The translations under genes and the position numbers were made by a program. The notes under the pieces were generated by a model. The model was not told where the DNA came from and searched no databases. It saw nothing but the letters and a program-made list of their open reading frames with translations. Below, in pieces: positions 50,986 to 58,392 of a stretch of DNA of 64,000 nucleotides. Every line of letters begins with the position of its first letter. Position 1 is the first letter of the stretch. This stretch comes from CAWINY01 sp963837635 (lineage in GTDB: Bacteria; Acidobacteriota; Terriglobia; Terriglobales; Acidobacteriaceae): positions 124,001 to 188,000 of the forward strand of contig CAWINY010000005.1 of assembly GCA_963837635.1 (NCBI GenBank), given 5' to 3'.

Positions 50986-51456
50986 GTGAGAAAACCGCTG
51001 TGGACTGCCGGGATTTTCTTGATCACCGCTTCGGCGATCTTCATGGCTCTCGTGCGCACTGATCGGGTCCGCATCTTCTCGAGCCACTTTCGGACTGACA
51101 ACGAATTAGACCAGGTCACCGTCGACCACTTCAGGTACTCCGATTATGTGCGGGGCATTAAGCCGAAGCCGATGGCGGCGTCCGACGTGTACTTCGGGTA
51201 TTTTGGTGGTCCAGATCGTGAGCAACGGTACATTCTGTTGTCGCTTCCGAGAGAATGTGCTTCGGAGAAATACATTCTTGATTTCCGCAAGTTGCTTGTT
51301 ACCGAGGGGCATATCTGGGCTGCCGGACCTCTGGCAATTTGGTGGCACCCTCAAAAGGTTAGAAATTACGCAACTATTTCGCTTCCACTCAGTAGCATTG
51401 AGTTCAACTCACCCTCGTGCGGTCCAATCCGTTTCATGATCGACGGTGGCGGCTAA
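50986..51456 (+). CDS. Hypothetical protein with N-terminal membrane anchor
   Basis: A 156-residue product from GTG 50986. One N-terminal hydrophobic helix (about 5-23, LWTAGIFLITASAIFMALV), then a mixed beta domain (SDVYFGYFGGPDREQRYILLSLP, WAAGPLAIWWHPQKVRNYATISL) ending in GPIRFMIDGGG. I do not recognise a family. The DNA is clearly less GC-rich than mtaB and infC on either side, and the gene lies between the real end of mtaB and an orphan piece of mtaB tail, so it looks like cargo of an inserted segment. Confidence 0.55.
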   Translation: MRKPLWTAGIFLITASAIFMALVRTDRVRIFSSHFRTDNELDQVTVDHFRYSDYVRGIKPKPMAASDVYFGYFGGPDREQRYILLSLPRECASEKYILDFRKLLVTEGHIWAAGPLAIWWHPQKVRNYATISLPLSSIEFNSPSCGPIRFMIDGGG

Positions 51457-51477
51457 GCAGCTCCGCTCAGTTCAAAG

Positions 51478-51567
51478 CACATTCCCGGCCACATCGAGGA
51501 GAACCGAATGATCACCGCGCGCATCGAAAGCGTAGTGGGCGATGCGCTGCTGGGCATCATGGGCTAA
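51478..51567 (+). pseudogene. Orphan copy of the mtaB C-terminal end
   Basis: In one frame the DNA reads HIPGHIEENRMITARIESVV and then GDALLGIMG followed by TAA at 51565. This matches the tail of mtaB (ANQLVRARIKSVQGDAILG) residue by residue. It is GC-rich like the body of mtaB. It has no own gene start and is best read as the original mtaB end displaced by an insertion of about 0.6 kb. Confidence 0.75.
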
Positions 51568-51585
51568 GGGGCAGCAACATCCCAT

Positions 51586-51593
51586 GCTATAAT
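51586..51593 (+). promoter_or_regulatory. Probable infC promoter, extended -10 (TGCTATAAT)
   Basis: TGC followed by TATAAT (51588-51593), 37 nt before the infC start. No strong -35 is seen, which is common with an extended -10. Confidence 0.55.
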
Positions 51594-51629
51594 TTTTCAT
51601 TCTGCCGTAAGGGTTCAGGGGAGGACTGT

Positions 51630-52280
51630 ATCGACAAACGGTTTATTCGCACCAATGAGCGCATCCGCGTACGTGAAATTCGGGTAATCGACGATCAGAG
51701 CAACCAGCTCGGAGTGATGCCGCCGTACGAGGCGCTCAAGATTGCGAGAGAAAGAAATCTCGACCTGGTTGAGGTGTCGCCCACGGCCCAGCCGCCGGTA
51801 TGCCGGATCATGGATTTCGGCAAGTACCTTTACGACCAGGAAAAGCGGGAACGCGTCGCCAAGAAGAACCAGAAGGTCATCACCGTCAAGGAAGTCAAGT
51901 TCCGCATCAATGTGGACGAGCACGACTACGAGACCAAAAAGAAGCACGTGCTCCGCTTCCTGGGTGAAGGCGACAAGGTCAAGGCGACCATCTTTTTCCG
52001 CGGACGTGAAATGACCCGGCAGTCGTTGGGCCGCCTCATCCTGGACCGGCTGGTGAAGGAGCTTGGCGACAAGGCCGTTGTGGAGTTCCGGCCACGCCAG
52101 GAAGGCAATACCATGCACCTGATCCTGGCGCCGCCGAAAACGGTGGTCGTGGCCAAGCCCAAACCGGCGCCGCCGCAAGGCGGACAGCAGGGCGCGCCTC
52201 CGGCCAGCGGGCAGAGCGCTCCGCCCTCAGGCGGACAGAGTGCACCGCCAGCGCCCGCCGCGGGCCAGGCGCCCGCGTGA
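51630..52280 (+). CDS. infC: Translation initiation factor IF-3
   Basis: A 216-residue IF-3. N-terminal domain (DKRFIRTNERIRVREIRVID, GVMPPYEALKIARERNLDLVEVSP), linker with KYLYDQEKRERVAKKNQK, and the C-terminal 30S-binding domain (EVKFRINVDEHDYETKKKHVLRFLGEGDKVKATIFFRGREM). After the family end comes an extra 40-residue Pro/Gln/Gly-rich tail. The best start is ATC 51630, 5 nt after GGGGAGG: infC classically uses a non-AUG start so that IF-3 represses itself. The frame is open farther upstream but has no better start. First gene of the infC-rpmI-rplT cluster. Confidence 0.93.
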   Translation: MDKRFIRTNERIRVREIRVIDDQSNQLGVMPPYEALKIARERNLDLVEVSPTAQPPVCRIMDFGKYLYDQEKRERVAKKNQKVITVKEVKFRINVDEHDYETKKKHVLRFLGEGDKVKATIFFRGREMTRQSLGRLILDRLVKELGDKAVVEFRPRQEGNTMHLILAPPKTVVVAKPKPAPPQGGQQGAPPASGQSAPPSGGQSAPPAPAAGQAPA

Positions 52281-52490
52281 GTTAGTCGTCAGCCATCAGC
52301 CGTCAGGAAAGGCGCTTTCGGCTATCAGCTCTCGGCTGTCAGCTTATCCAGCTGCGAATCGAAAGCTGAAAGCTGAAACCCGAAAACTGACCGCCGATTG
52401 TCGAGAGCCAAGAGCTGAAAGCCGAGAGCTGATAGCTGAAAGCGATTTTTCTGGGAACACCGCTTTTACGTTCCCCTTTGTTAGGAAATT
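52281..52490. repeat. AGCTGAAAGC-type repeats between infC and rpmI
   Basis: Many short, imperfect copies of (A/G)AGCTGA(A/T)AGC and GTCAGCCATCAGCC, some inverted, fill most of the 210-nt gap. The same words occur at 40340-40410. Spacers are not uniform, so this is not a CRISPR array. Confidence 0.7.
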
Positions 52491-52685
52491 ATGCCGAAAC
52501 TGAAGACGCATTCTGGCGCTGCCAAGCGCTTCAAGAAGACGGGGAGCGGAAAGGTGAAGCGCGGACATTCGCATCTGCGCCACATCCTGACCTCCAAGAC
52601 CACTAAGCGCAAGCGTAAGCTGCGCAAGCAGGTGGTCCTGTCCCCGGCGGATGAAGCCAAAGTGCTGCGCATGATCCCGTACTAA
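52491..52685 (+). CDS. rpmI: 50S ribosomal protein L35
   Basis: A 64-residue basic ribosomal protein: MPKLKTHSGAAKRFKKTGSG at the start and KRKRKLRKQVVLSPADEAKVLRMIPY at the end match L35 throughout. Full length. It is the second gene of the infC-rpmI-rplT cluster, but separated from infC by a 210-nt repeat field, larger than in most bacteria. Confidence 0.96.
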   Translation: MPKLKTHSGAAKRFKKTGSGKVKRGHSHLRHILTSKTTKRKRKLRKQVVLSPADEAKVLRMIPY

Positions 52686-52964
52686 CCACGGGATTGTCAT
52701 CCTGAGCGAGCGCGAAAGTTGCGCGAGCGAAGGACCTGGGCGCGACGATTCGCGCGCTCGCTGCAGGCGAGCCTAAAGCGCGAAAGGAGCGCGACCCTAG
52801 AGAGCGTGTGAAGAGGCTGAGTTCATACTCCTGCCTCCAGCCGCTCCGGCCCCCTGGATCATTCAGCAGAAGCTGATGTGAGACGAGCGCGGGCCGCAAC
52901 CCGGTTCTCCCAATGTGCGTATTGCGCTGGTTGGGGTGGGACCGTTCCACAAAAGGAGCAGGTA
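52686..52964. other. Leader between rpmI and rplT with a GTCATCCTGAGC-family fragment
   Basis: 279 nt without a gene. It starts with GTCATCCTGAGCGAG (52696), the left arm type of the elements at 33145 and 36646, followed by several GC-rich inverted words (GCGCGAGCG, CGCTCGC). The final 60 nt may hold regulatory structure for L20, which often controls its own mRNA; no pseudoknot could be shown by eye. Confidence 0.5.
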
Positions 52965-53333
52965 ATGCCTAGAGTCAAACGCGGCACTAAGCGCCGCGCC
53001 AAGCGCAAAAAGATATTAGAGCGGGCGTCAGGTTATTTCCTGACAAAGTCCAAGCTGTACCGTTCAGCCAGGGAGGCGGTGCAGCGCGGCCTGAAGTTCG
53101 CCTTCGCCGGCCGCCGCCAGAAGAAGCGCCAGTTCCGCGCCATCTGGATCGTGCGTATCGGCGCCGCCGCCAAGCTGAACGGGATTAGCTACAGCCAGCT
53201 CATCAACGGCCTGAAGAAGAGCGGCATCGAGCTGGATCGCAAGATCCTGGCCGATATGGCGGTGAACGACGCCGCCGGCTTCGCCAAACTGGCCGAGCAG
53301 GCCAAAGCCGCGGTCGCCGCCCCGGCAGCGTAA
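52965..53333 (+). CDS. rplT: 50S ribosomal protein L20
   Basis: A 122-residue protein: MPRVKRGTKRRAKRKKILERASGY at the N-terminus (long basic tail), then KLYRSAREAVQRGLKFAFAGRRQKKRQFRAIWIVRIGAAAKLNGISYSQ in family-typical order, and a C-terminal helical end. ATG 52965 is preceded by AAAAGGAG. A longer upstream frame is not supported. A field of inverted GGATTTGC/ATCCGTG repeats (53345-53440) separates it from pheS. Confidence 0.97.
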   Translation: MPRVKRGTKRRAKRKKILERASGYFLTKSKLYRSAREAVQRGLKFAFAGRRQKKRQFRAIWIVRIGAAAKLNGISYSQLINGLKKSGIELDRKILADMAVNDAAGFAKLAEQAKAAVAAPAA

Positions 53334-53344
53334 ACGCAGTACAT

Positions 53345-53440
53345 CAGCCACGGATTTGCGCGGATTGCGCGGATTTGCACGGATTTTGAAAAACTAAATC
53401 CGTTTCGATCCGTGTTCATCCGTGGCATCCGTGGCTAATT
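53345..53440. repeat. CACGGATTTGCGCGG / CCGTGTTCATCCGTGG inverted repeats
   Basis: Clustered GGATT units on the left and ATCC units on the right form a long imperfect hairpin between rplT and pheS. Same family as 29458-29552 and the outer arms at 44228-44412. Confidence 0.7.
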
Positions 53441-53446
53441 TCTTTC

Positions 53447-54538
53447 ATGTACACCGTTCCCAAACTCGAGGATTACTCGCCCGCCGCGCTCGACAAGGCA
53501 ATGGAGCAACTGCTCAACCGTTTGCAAGCAGAAGTAGTCGGGACCAGAAGTGACGCCGACTGGAAGGCACTCCGCGACCACTGGATGGGGCGCAAAAGCG
53601 GCGTCCTGACGCAGCTCAATGAGTTGTGGCTCAAGGCTGCGCCGAAAGAAGCGAAGCGCGAAGTCGGCCAGCGTGTGAACGAGTTGAAAGGCAAGGTCGA
53701 GGCTGCACTCGCGGAAACGCAAGAGCGCCTGAAAGCCGGACCCGGTTCGCGGCTGGAGCAGGAGCGGCTCGACATCACGCTCCCCGGCATCCATCGTCCG
53801 CTGGGGGCCGAGCATCCGGTGATCAGCACCATGAACCAGATCGCCTCGGTCTTCCGCGCCATGGGGTACTCCATCGGCGAGGGGCCGGAGATCGAGTCCG
53901 ACTACTACAACTTCGAGGCGCTGAACTTTCCGCCGAACCATCCGGCGCGGGACACGCAGGACACCATCTTCATCGCCGGGCAGGAGAAGCGCCCGCAGCG
54001 CGACCGGCTCTTGCTGCGCACGCATACTTCACCGGTGCAGATCCGCACCATGGAGAAGCAGGCGCCGCCGGTGCGCATCGTGATTCCGGGCAGGGTGCAC
54101 CGCAACGACGCGCCCGACGCCAGCCACTCGCCCATGTTCCACCAAGTCGAGGGGCTTGCGGTAGACGAAGGCATCACCTTCTGCGACCTGAAGGGCACCA
54201 TCGACCACGCCATGAAGGCGTTCTTTGGCGCGCAGGTGCGGACGCGCTTTCAGCCGTCGTTCTTTCCGTTCACCGAGCCGAGCGCGGAGGTGTCGATCTC
54301 CTGCATCTTCTGCGGCGGCAGCGGATGCCGCGTCTGCAAGCAGAGCGGATGGATCGAGTTACTGGGCTGCGGCATGGTGGACCCGGCGCTGTATAACTTT
54401 GTCGGCTACGACGCGGGCAAGGTCAGCGGCTTCGCCTTCGGCATGGGCGTGGAGCGAATCGCCATGCTGATGTACGGCGTGGATGACATCCAGTTGTTCT
54501 ACCAGGGCGACGTGCGGTTTTTGGAGCAGTTTGCCTAG
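53447..54538 (+). CDS. pheS: Phenylalanine--tRNA ligase alpha subunit
   Basis: A 363-residue class II synthetase subunit. N-terminal coiled coil (about 10-100), then motif 1 region HRPLGAEHPVISTMNQI, motif 2 RTHTSPVQIRTMEKQAPPVRIVIPGRVHRND, FHQVEGLAVDEGITF, PFTEPSAEVSI and motif 3 GFAFGMGVERIAMLMYG. A Cys-rich insertion CIFCGGSGCRVCK between motifs 2 and 3 could bind zinc, as in other bacterial PheS. Full length. The beta-subunit gene pheT, usually next, is absent: vapC follows 2 nt after the stop on the other strand. Confidence 0.96.
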   Translation: MYTVPKLEDYSPAALDKAMEQLLNRLQAEVVGTRSDADWKALRDHWMGRKSGVLTQLNELWLKAAPKEAKREVGQRVNELKGKVEAALAETQERLKAGPGSRLEQERLDITLPGIHRPLGAEHPVISTMNQIASVFRAMGYSIGEGPEIESDYYNFEALNFPPNHPARDTQDTIFIAGQEKRPQRDRLLLRTHTSPVQIRTMEKQAPPVRIVIPGRVHRNDAPDASHSPMFHQVEGLAVDEGITFCDLKGTIDHAMKAFFGAQVRTRFQPSFFPFTEPSAEVSISCIFCGGSGCRVCKQSGWIELLGCGMVDPALYNFVGYDAGKVSGFAFGMGVERIAMLMYGVDDIQLFYQGDVRFLEQFA

Positions 54539-54540
54539 CT

Positions 54541-54939
54541 TCAACGCAGCCAATTCTCGTGTGGAAGGTTTTCGATCCGGGTGAATTCCTTTTCGTTATC
54601 GCTGACGATCGTAAAGCCAAGTGCAATCGCCTGCGCCGCAATCAGCAGGTCGTTGGCTCCGATAGGCCTGCCGGCTTGCTCAAGCCGCGAACGCAGTGCT
54701 CCGTAGGCGGCATCTGCGGGTGTCTCGAAGGACAAGACCTCAAGCGCTCCGAGTACCGCTTCAAGCTGAGCCGAGAGCCGTGGCGAGCGCTTTTTAGCGG
54801 CCCCATAACGCAATTCTGCGACGACGATGATGCTCGTGCAGACTTGCGCTTCGCCAACTTTACGGATGTGCTGCGCCACTTTTCCCTGCGGATTACGAAC
54901 CAGATCGGAAACGACGTTGGTGTCGAGTAAGTAGCGCAT
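54541..54939 (-). CDS. vapC: VapC-type PIN-domain toxin RNase
   Basis: A 132-residue PIN ribonuclease. The metal-binding acidic residues are in place: Asp5 in RYLLDTNVVSDL, a Glu near residue 43 (VVAELRYG), and the aspartates of IGANDLLIAAQA and FTIVSDNEKEF. C-terminal ENW is typical. Its ATG follows the vapB TAA directly (TAAATG). As in other type II systems it should cleave tRNA or rRNA and be neutralised by VapB. Confidence 0.92.
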   Translation of the reverse strand: MRYLLDTNVVSDLVRNPQGKVAQHIRKVGEAQVCTSIIVVAELRYGAAKKRSPRLSAQLEAVLGALEVLSFETPADAAYGALRSRLEQAGRPIGANDLLIAAQAIALGFTIVSDNEKEFTRIENLPHENWLR

Positions 54940-55173
54940 TTACAAGTCAACCGGGTCGAGGGGGAAGTCAGCAATGGGTGGAAAATCCTCGTGCAGCGGT
55001 GTCAATGTCGCCAGCACGGCCAGCAGGGACTTAGGGGGAGCGGGCTCAATGATTAGCCGATCGCCCTCCTTGCGCATGACGGCCTCCTCGCCCGGAAGTT
55101 CGAACTCACGTGGAATCCGCACCGCCTGATTGCGGCCATTCTTGAAGAGCTTGACGTAGCGTTCCGGTCTCAC
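54940..55173 (-). CDS. vapB: VapB-type antitoxin (AbrB/SpoVT fold)
   Basis: A 77-residue protein starting at GTG 55173. N-terminal swapped-hairpin AbrB-like DNA-binding domain (YVKLFKNGRNQAVRIPREFELPGEEAVMRKEGDRLIIEP) and a C-terminal tail rich in Pro/Asp/Leu (HEDFPPIADFPLDPVDL) that would fill the VapC active site. Directly followed by vapC. A 36-bp perfect palindrome 9-44 nt upstream of the start is the expected operator for autoregulation by the VapBC complex. Confidence 0.92.
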   Translation of the reverse strand: MRPERYVKLFKNGRNQAVRIPREFELPGEEAVMRKEGDRLIIEPAPPKSLLAVLATLTPLHEDFPPIADFPLDPVDL

Positions 55174-55181
55174 GGCTGGCC

Positions 55182-55217
55182 CTCGTTAAGCATATGCCTA
55201 AGCATATGCTTAACGAG
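55182..55217. promoter_or_regulatory. vapBC operator: 16-bp perfect inverted repeat with 4-nt spacer
   Basis: Arms CTCGTTAAGCATATGC and GCATATGCTTAACGAG are exact inverses around CTAA. The inner word TAAGCATATGC also occurs twice as a direct/inverted repeat. AT-rich against its surroundings and placed just upstream of vapB. Confidence 0.85.
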
Positions 55218-55264
55218 TTCTTCCGTCCAGCGCCTGGGTTGCAGCCAAGTCTAGCGCTCCAGAC

Positions 55265-55289
55265 GCAGGGCTGAAGCCCTGCTCCACCC
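55265..55289. repeat. Family-B repeat GCAGGG-CTGAAG-CCCTGC-TCCACCC
   Basis: Perfect 6-bp arms followed by TCCACCC. Same layout as the two ends of the element at 60115-60253, with different arm bases. Confidence 0.75.
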
Positions 55290-55389
55290 TTATTCGCAGT
55301 ATTCATGAATAATCCCGACTAAGGATTCGGGCACCTGCGCTCAGCAATCAGAAATCGGAAATCAAAAATCAGAAATTGAAGCTCTTGCC

Positions 55390-55707
55390 TTACAGCTCGT
55401 CCAACATGCCTTGCATTTCCGAAGCGGCATGGTTATTGCCTGTGCGCTGTGCCCGGGCGATGCCGTCGGTCAGCAGGGTGCGGGCCTCATCGAGACGCTC
55501 GGCGCTGATCAAAGCTTGAGCGCCCTGTTGATAGGCAGCGATATAGTCGGGCCGCTTTTCGCGCAGCGCCTGGAACTCGGTGATCGCCTGGGGGAAGTCA
55601 CCGCGGCTCAGGTACTCCATGGCGAGGCCGTAGCGCGGCATGGGTTCGTCGGGGTGCTCGGTCATCAGTTGCTTCAACATCTCGATGCGGTCGCTCATGT
55701 CCTTCAT
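55390..55707 (-). CDS. Small tetratricopeptide-repeat protein
   Basis: About 105 residues, start ATG 55707 or 55698. Two to three TPR helices-pairs: PMPRYGLAMEYLSRGDFPQAITEFQALREKRPDY and IAAYQQGAQALISAERLDEARTLLTDGIARAQRTG, with the usual Gly/Ala/Pro positions. Probably a protein-protein adaptor in the cytoplasm. It stands alone; the partner is unknown. Tandem GTGGTCAGTG repeats lie just upstream (55715-55760). Confidence 0.85.
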   Translation of the reverse strand: MKDMSDRIEMLKQLMTEHPDEPMPRYGLAMEYLSRGDFPQAITEFQALREKRPDYIAAYQQGAQALISAERLDEARTLLTDGIARAQRTGNNHAASEMQGMLDEL

Positions 55708-55714
55708 TGTAGCT

Positions 55715-55762
55715 AGGTGGCCAGTGGTCAGTGAGTGGTCAGTGGTCAGTGATCAGTAACAG
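55715..55762. repeat. Tandem GTGGTCAGTG repeats
   Basis: About five imperfect copies of the 10-nt word GTGGTCAGTG (the last GTGATCAGTA). Probably slippage-derived; similar short repeats GTCGTTGGTCGTTAGTCGTTG-like occur near 30540. Confidence 0.7.
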
Positions 55763-55848
55763 CGGCATTCAGAGAAAGCCGGTCCTTATGCCTGGGTGTT
55801 TAGCTCATCTGCTGGCCACTGCCCACTACGTGTGTACAATGGCCGGGA

Positions 55849-56256
55849 ATGGCGTGTCCCTATTTAATCCCGACGGAGCGGCTGGCGGGCGGCGGGTGGC
55901 TGCACCCCGGACGTTTGCCGCTGGGCGTCGGTTTTGCCGGGAAGTGCAACGCCTGTGGTGAGCCGGCTCCCATCGCGGAGGGCCAACTGCACGAATGCAA
56001 TCTTGGCTACGCAAGGGATTGTCCGCGGTTGCCGGCTTCGCGCGAATGGGACGCCCTGCGCTTTGGCATCAGTCTCCCGCGGGACGGCTGGCTGACGGTG
56101 CAATATGTGTGCGAGCGGGAGCATCGACCGGTCGAGCATGGCGAGCTGGAATACGAGCTGGCGGCGAAGCAATGGACGAAGCCGCACCCTGATCCCCGCG
56201 TGCAGCGGAAAGCGGAGCGCTATGTCGAGTCCTATCTGGTGAAGAATGCCAGTTAG
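55849..56256 (+). CDS. Hypothetical Cys-containing protein
   Basis: A 135-residue cytoplasmic protein. CNACGEP (about 33-39) and later CNLGYARDCPRLP and YVCEREH segments provide Cys/His residues that may bind zinc. The N-terminus ACPYLIPTERL contains a further Cys. No named family is recognised, though the orderly motifs and good codon use indicate a real gene. ATG 55849. The thioesterase gene follows on the same strand after about 90 nt. Confidence 0.7.
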   Translation: MACPYLIPTERLAGGGWLHPGRLPLGVGFAGKCNACGEPAPIAEGQLHECNLGYARDCPRLPASREWDALRFGISLPRDGWLTVQYVCEREHRPVEHGELEYELAAKQWTKPHPDPRVQRKAERYVESYLVKNAS

Positions 56257-56344
56257 GATCGCTCTCCGCCGCTGATTTTCGCTGATTGACGTTGATGAGA
56301 AACAAAAGAATACGGGCCACGAACGAACCTTGAGTGCAACGCAC

Positions 56345-56860
56345 ATGTCCAACAGTCCGAACCTGACCCCGCGCACCATCGCCGAAACCCAGTCGGAGAT
56401 GGTGCAGATTGTTCTGCCCAACGATGCCAACCCACTAGGCGCGCTGTTGGGCGGAGTGCTGATGCAGTGGATCGACTTGGCCGGGGCCCTGGCCGCGCAT
56501 CGCCATGCGCGAAGCCACGTGGTTACCGCATCCCTGGACCACTTGGATTTTCTGGTGCCGGTTCAAGTGGGGGATATGGTGATCCTGCGCTCCAGCGTGA
56601 ACCGCGCCTTTCGCACCTCCATGGAGGTGGGGGTGAAGGTTTGGGTCGAGAACTACATGGCCGGCACCAAGAGCCATGTGTCCAGCGCCTACCTGATCTT
56701 TGTAGCGATCGACCGGTCTGGGCGTCACATCCCGGTGGCGCCGGTCATCCCGGAAACCGAGGAGCAGAAACACTGGCATGAGGACGCTTTGCTGCGCCGG
56801 CAGGCGCGCGAGAATGAACACGCGCGGAAGTTGCAGAGACAAGGTGAGCGCGGGGGTTAG
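56345..56860 (+). CDS. Acyl-CoA thioesterase, hotdog fold (YciA/BFIT type)
   Basis: A 171-residue hotdog-fold thioesterase. The family signature PNDANPLGALLGGVLMQWIDLAGALAAHRHA (about 24-54) includes the catalytic Asp (here in WIDLAG) and the conserved N-P-x-G; VVTASLDHLDFLVPVQVGDMVILRSSVNR follows. Length and motifs match YciA/acyl-CoA thioester hydrolases acting on CoA thioesters. ATG 56345 is chosen over TTG 56330. Convergent with the next gene, 3 nt between the stops. Confidence 0.9.
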   Translation: MSNSPNLTPRTIAETQSEMVQIVLPNDANPLGALLGGVLMQWIDLAGALAAHRHARSHVVTASLDHLDFLVPVQVGDMVILRSSVNRAFRTSMEVGVKVWVENYMAGTKSHVSSAYLIFVAIDRSGRHIPVAPVIPETEEQKHWHEDALLRRQARENEHARKLQRQGERGG

Positions 56861-56863
56861 CTT

Positions 56864-57883
56864 TCACGCCGCGGGGGCCAGCGAGCGCTGGGCCGCCTGC
56901 TGAATGAAGCGCTTCATCACCGTCGCCCACATTACCTTTTTGCGCACCGCGCTCTCCTTGGTGCCCCGGCCCTGGGCGAACATGCCGAGCAAGGTCTTCA
57001 TCTTGAGCACGCGCAGAATACCCAGGTCTTGTGGATCGGCGCCATAGGCGTCGAGGAAACTCTCCTGTATCCGCGTGGTGATGCTGCGGTTGCAGAAGGG
57101 ATACTTCTCTAACGCCTCCACCGCAGCGAGGAACATTGCTACATCCTGGAACGAAGAACCGCGGGCAGCCATTTTGGCGTAGTTGGAGATGCCGATGCCA
57201 TGGTCAGCGACGACCACATTGAGCGGGGTGAAATCATTCAGCACCGCCGAGGTGGGCATGGATTTCCGGGCGCGGGCCAGGATAGCGCGCGCGCCCGCGA
57301 GAATGGTCTGAATGGCGTCATTGTCGAGACCTTCTTCCCGGCAACTCCCGCACAGCCTTTCCAGTTCCTTGAGCAGCGCCTGCGCATCGAAAGGGGACGG
57401 CATGTCCGCGGTTACCTTGTGAAAGCTGCGCAGCCATTCGCCGGTTTTGGCGGCGGCTAGTTCCAGGGCGCCACGGTCCGCGTAACCGGGAAGCAGGGCG
57501 GCTTTCATGATGATGGATTGCAACGGCATGCCGCTGAACTTCTCCGCCACCACGGTGCCAAACTCGGAAAAGTCGCCTAGCGGGCGCGGAACTCCGTTGA
57601 GCTTGCGTTTCTGGAACTGATCGTAAATGTACTGGAGGTTCTTCGACTCCAGCCGGGCCATGCCTTGCGCGCCCAGCGCACCGCACTTTGATCCGCGATA
57701 AACCTTCGCCGCTACGCGCTCGCTTGCTGCAGCGAAATCGATCACGATTTCGTAGATGTAATGTTCGGGCTTGGGGGTATGCCCGACCACCCGCACATTG
57801 CTTGCTTGGCCCCGTTCCGGGTAGAAGTGTTCGCTTGAGTTCCTAAGTTGCGCGACGATCTGGTCAATCCCATTTTCAGCCAT
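56864..57883 (-). CDS. APH-like kinase-fold protein, possibly inactive
   Basis: A 339-residue protein with a likely aminoglycoside-phosphotransferase/choline-kinase fold: a lysine in a beta strand (ERVAAKVYRGS), a helix (LESKNLQYIYDQFQKRKLNGVPRPLG), VVAEKFSGMPLQSII as hinge, and a catalytic-loop-like segment VLNDFTPLNVVVADHGIGISNYA. The usual HGDxxxxN reads LNDFTPLN, keeping the Asp and Asn, whereas the metal-binding Asp of the DFG-like motif appears as Asn in ISNYA. It may be a pseudokinase or an atypical kinase. Substrate unknown; isolated gene. Confidence 0.65.
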   Translation of the reverse strand: MAENGIDQIVAQLRNSSEHFYPERGQASNVRVVGHTPKPEHYIYEIVIDFAAASERVAAKVYRGSKCGALGAQGMARLESKNLQYIYDQFQKRKLNGVPRPLGDFSEFGTVVAEKFSGMPLQSIIMKAALLPGYADRGALELAAAKTGEWLRSFHKVTADMPSPFDAQALLKELERLCGSCREEGLDNDAIQTILAGARAILARARKSMPTSAVLNDFTPLNVVVADHGIGISNYAKMAARGSSFQDVAMFLAAVEALEKYPFCNRSITTRIQESFLDAYGADPQDLGILRVLKMKTLLGMFAQGRGTKESAVRKKVMWATVMKRFIQQAAQRSLAPAA

Positions 57884-58107
57884 TCTTACTTCCTGACTCT
57901 GGCCGTCCGTGCTCGCTTTCCAGACCTAGCGCCGGAATGCTGGTGCCGGAGAAACCCAATGTCCCGAGGAACCATTCCCCATACTTACTCTGCACACGTC
58001 TGTCCGCGAAGGGAACCATGGGCGCCGAATCACCCCAAGCAGGTAAGCTGACACCCTAGGACACTGCAGTTATCGTGCCATTCCGAGCAGGCCCATGCAC
58101 CTGTAAC

Positions 58108-58392
58108 ATGCCAGTAACACTGGAGCTTCCAAAATCCTTAGAGGACTACCTGGAGCAGCAGTGCCTAGTTGTGGGTGGTTACGTTCCAATCATTGGCAGA
58201 AATGACACTGAGGTGTCTGTGGGTTGGAGGGCAGAGCGCGCGCGGTGCCTCAGGCTGGAAGGCGAAGAAATCTGTGCTTGGGACCTGATACCTGATATCC
58301 GACGTACTGTCGGCTCACGGCTCATGGTCGATGGCTTAATAGAACAGGTACTTGCGCCACTTGGAGTCGGAGTGACCCATCAGTCGCATTAA
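58108..58392 (+). CDS. Hypothetical small protein
   Basis: A 94-residue frame from ATG 58108 starting MPVTLELPKSLEDYLEQQCL. It has an ordered hydrophobic pattern and a LELPKSLEDYLEQQ start like some antitoxins, but no recognised family. Its 3' end overlaps the convergent HNH gene by 57 nt, and no strong ribosome site is seen. It may be a real accessory gene or chance; lower GC than its neighbours. Confidence 0.35.
   Translation: MPVTLELPKSLEDYLEQQCLVVGGYVPIIGRNDTEVSVGWRAERARCLRLEGEEICAWDLIPDIRRTVGSRLMVDGLIEQVLAPLGVGVTHQSH

Noticed and set aside
52300..52445. Possible CRISPR-like or structured array before rpmI
   Set aside because: Repeat words are short, variable and unevenly spaced; it belongs to dispersed intergenic repeats.
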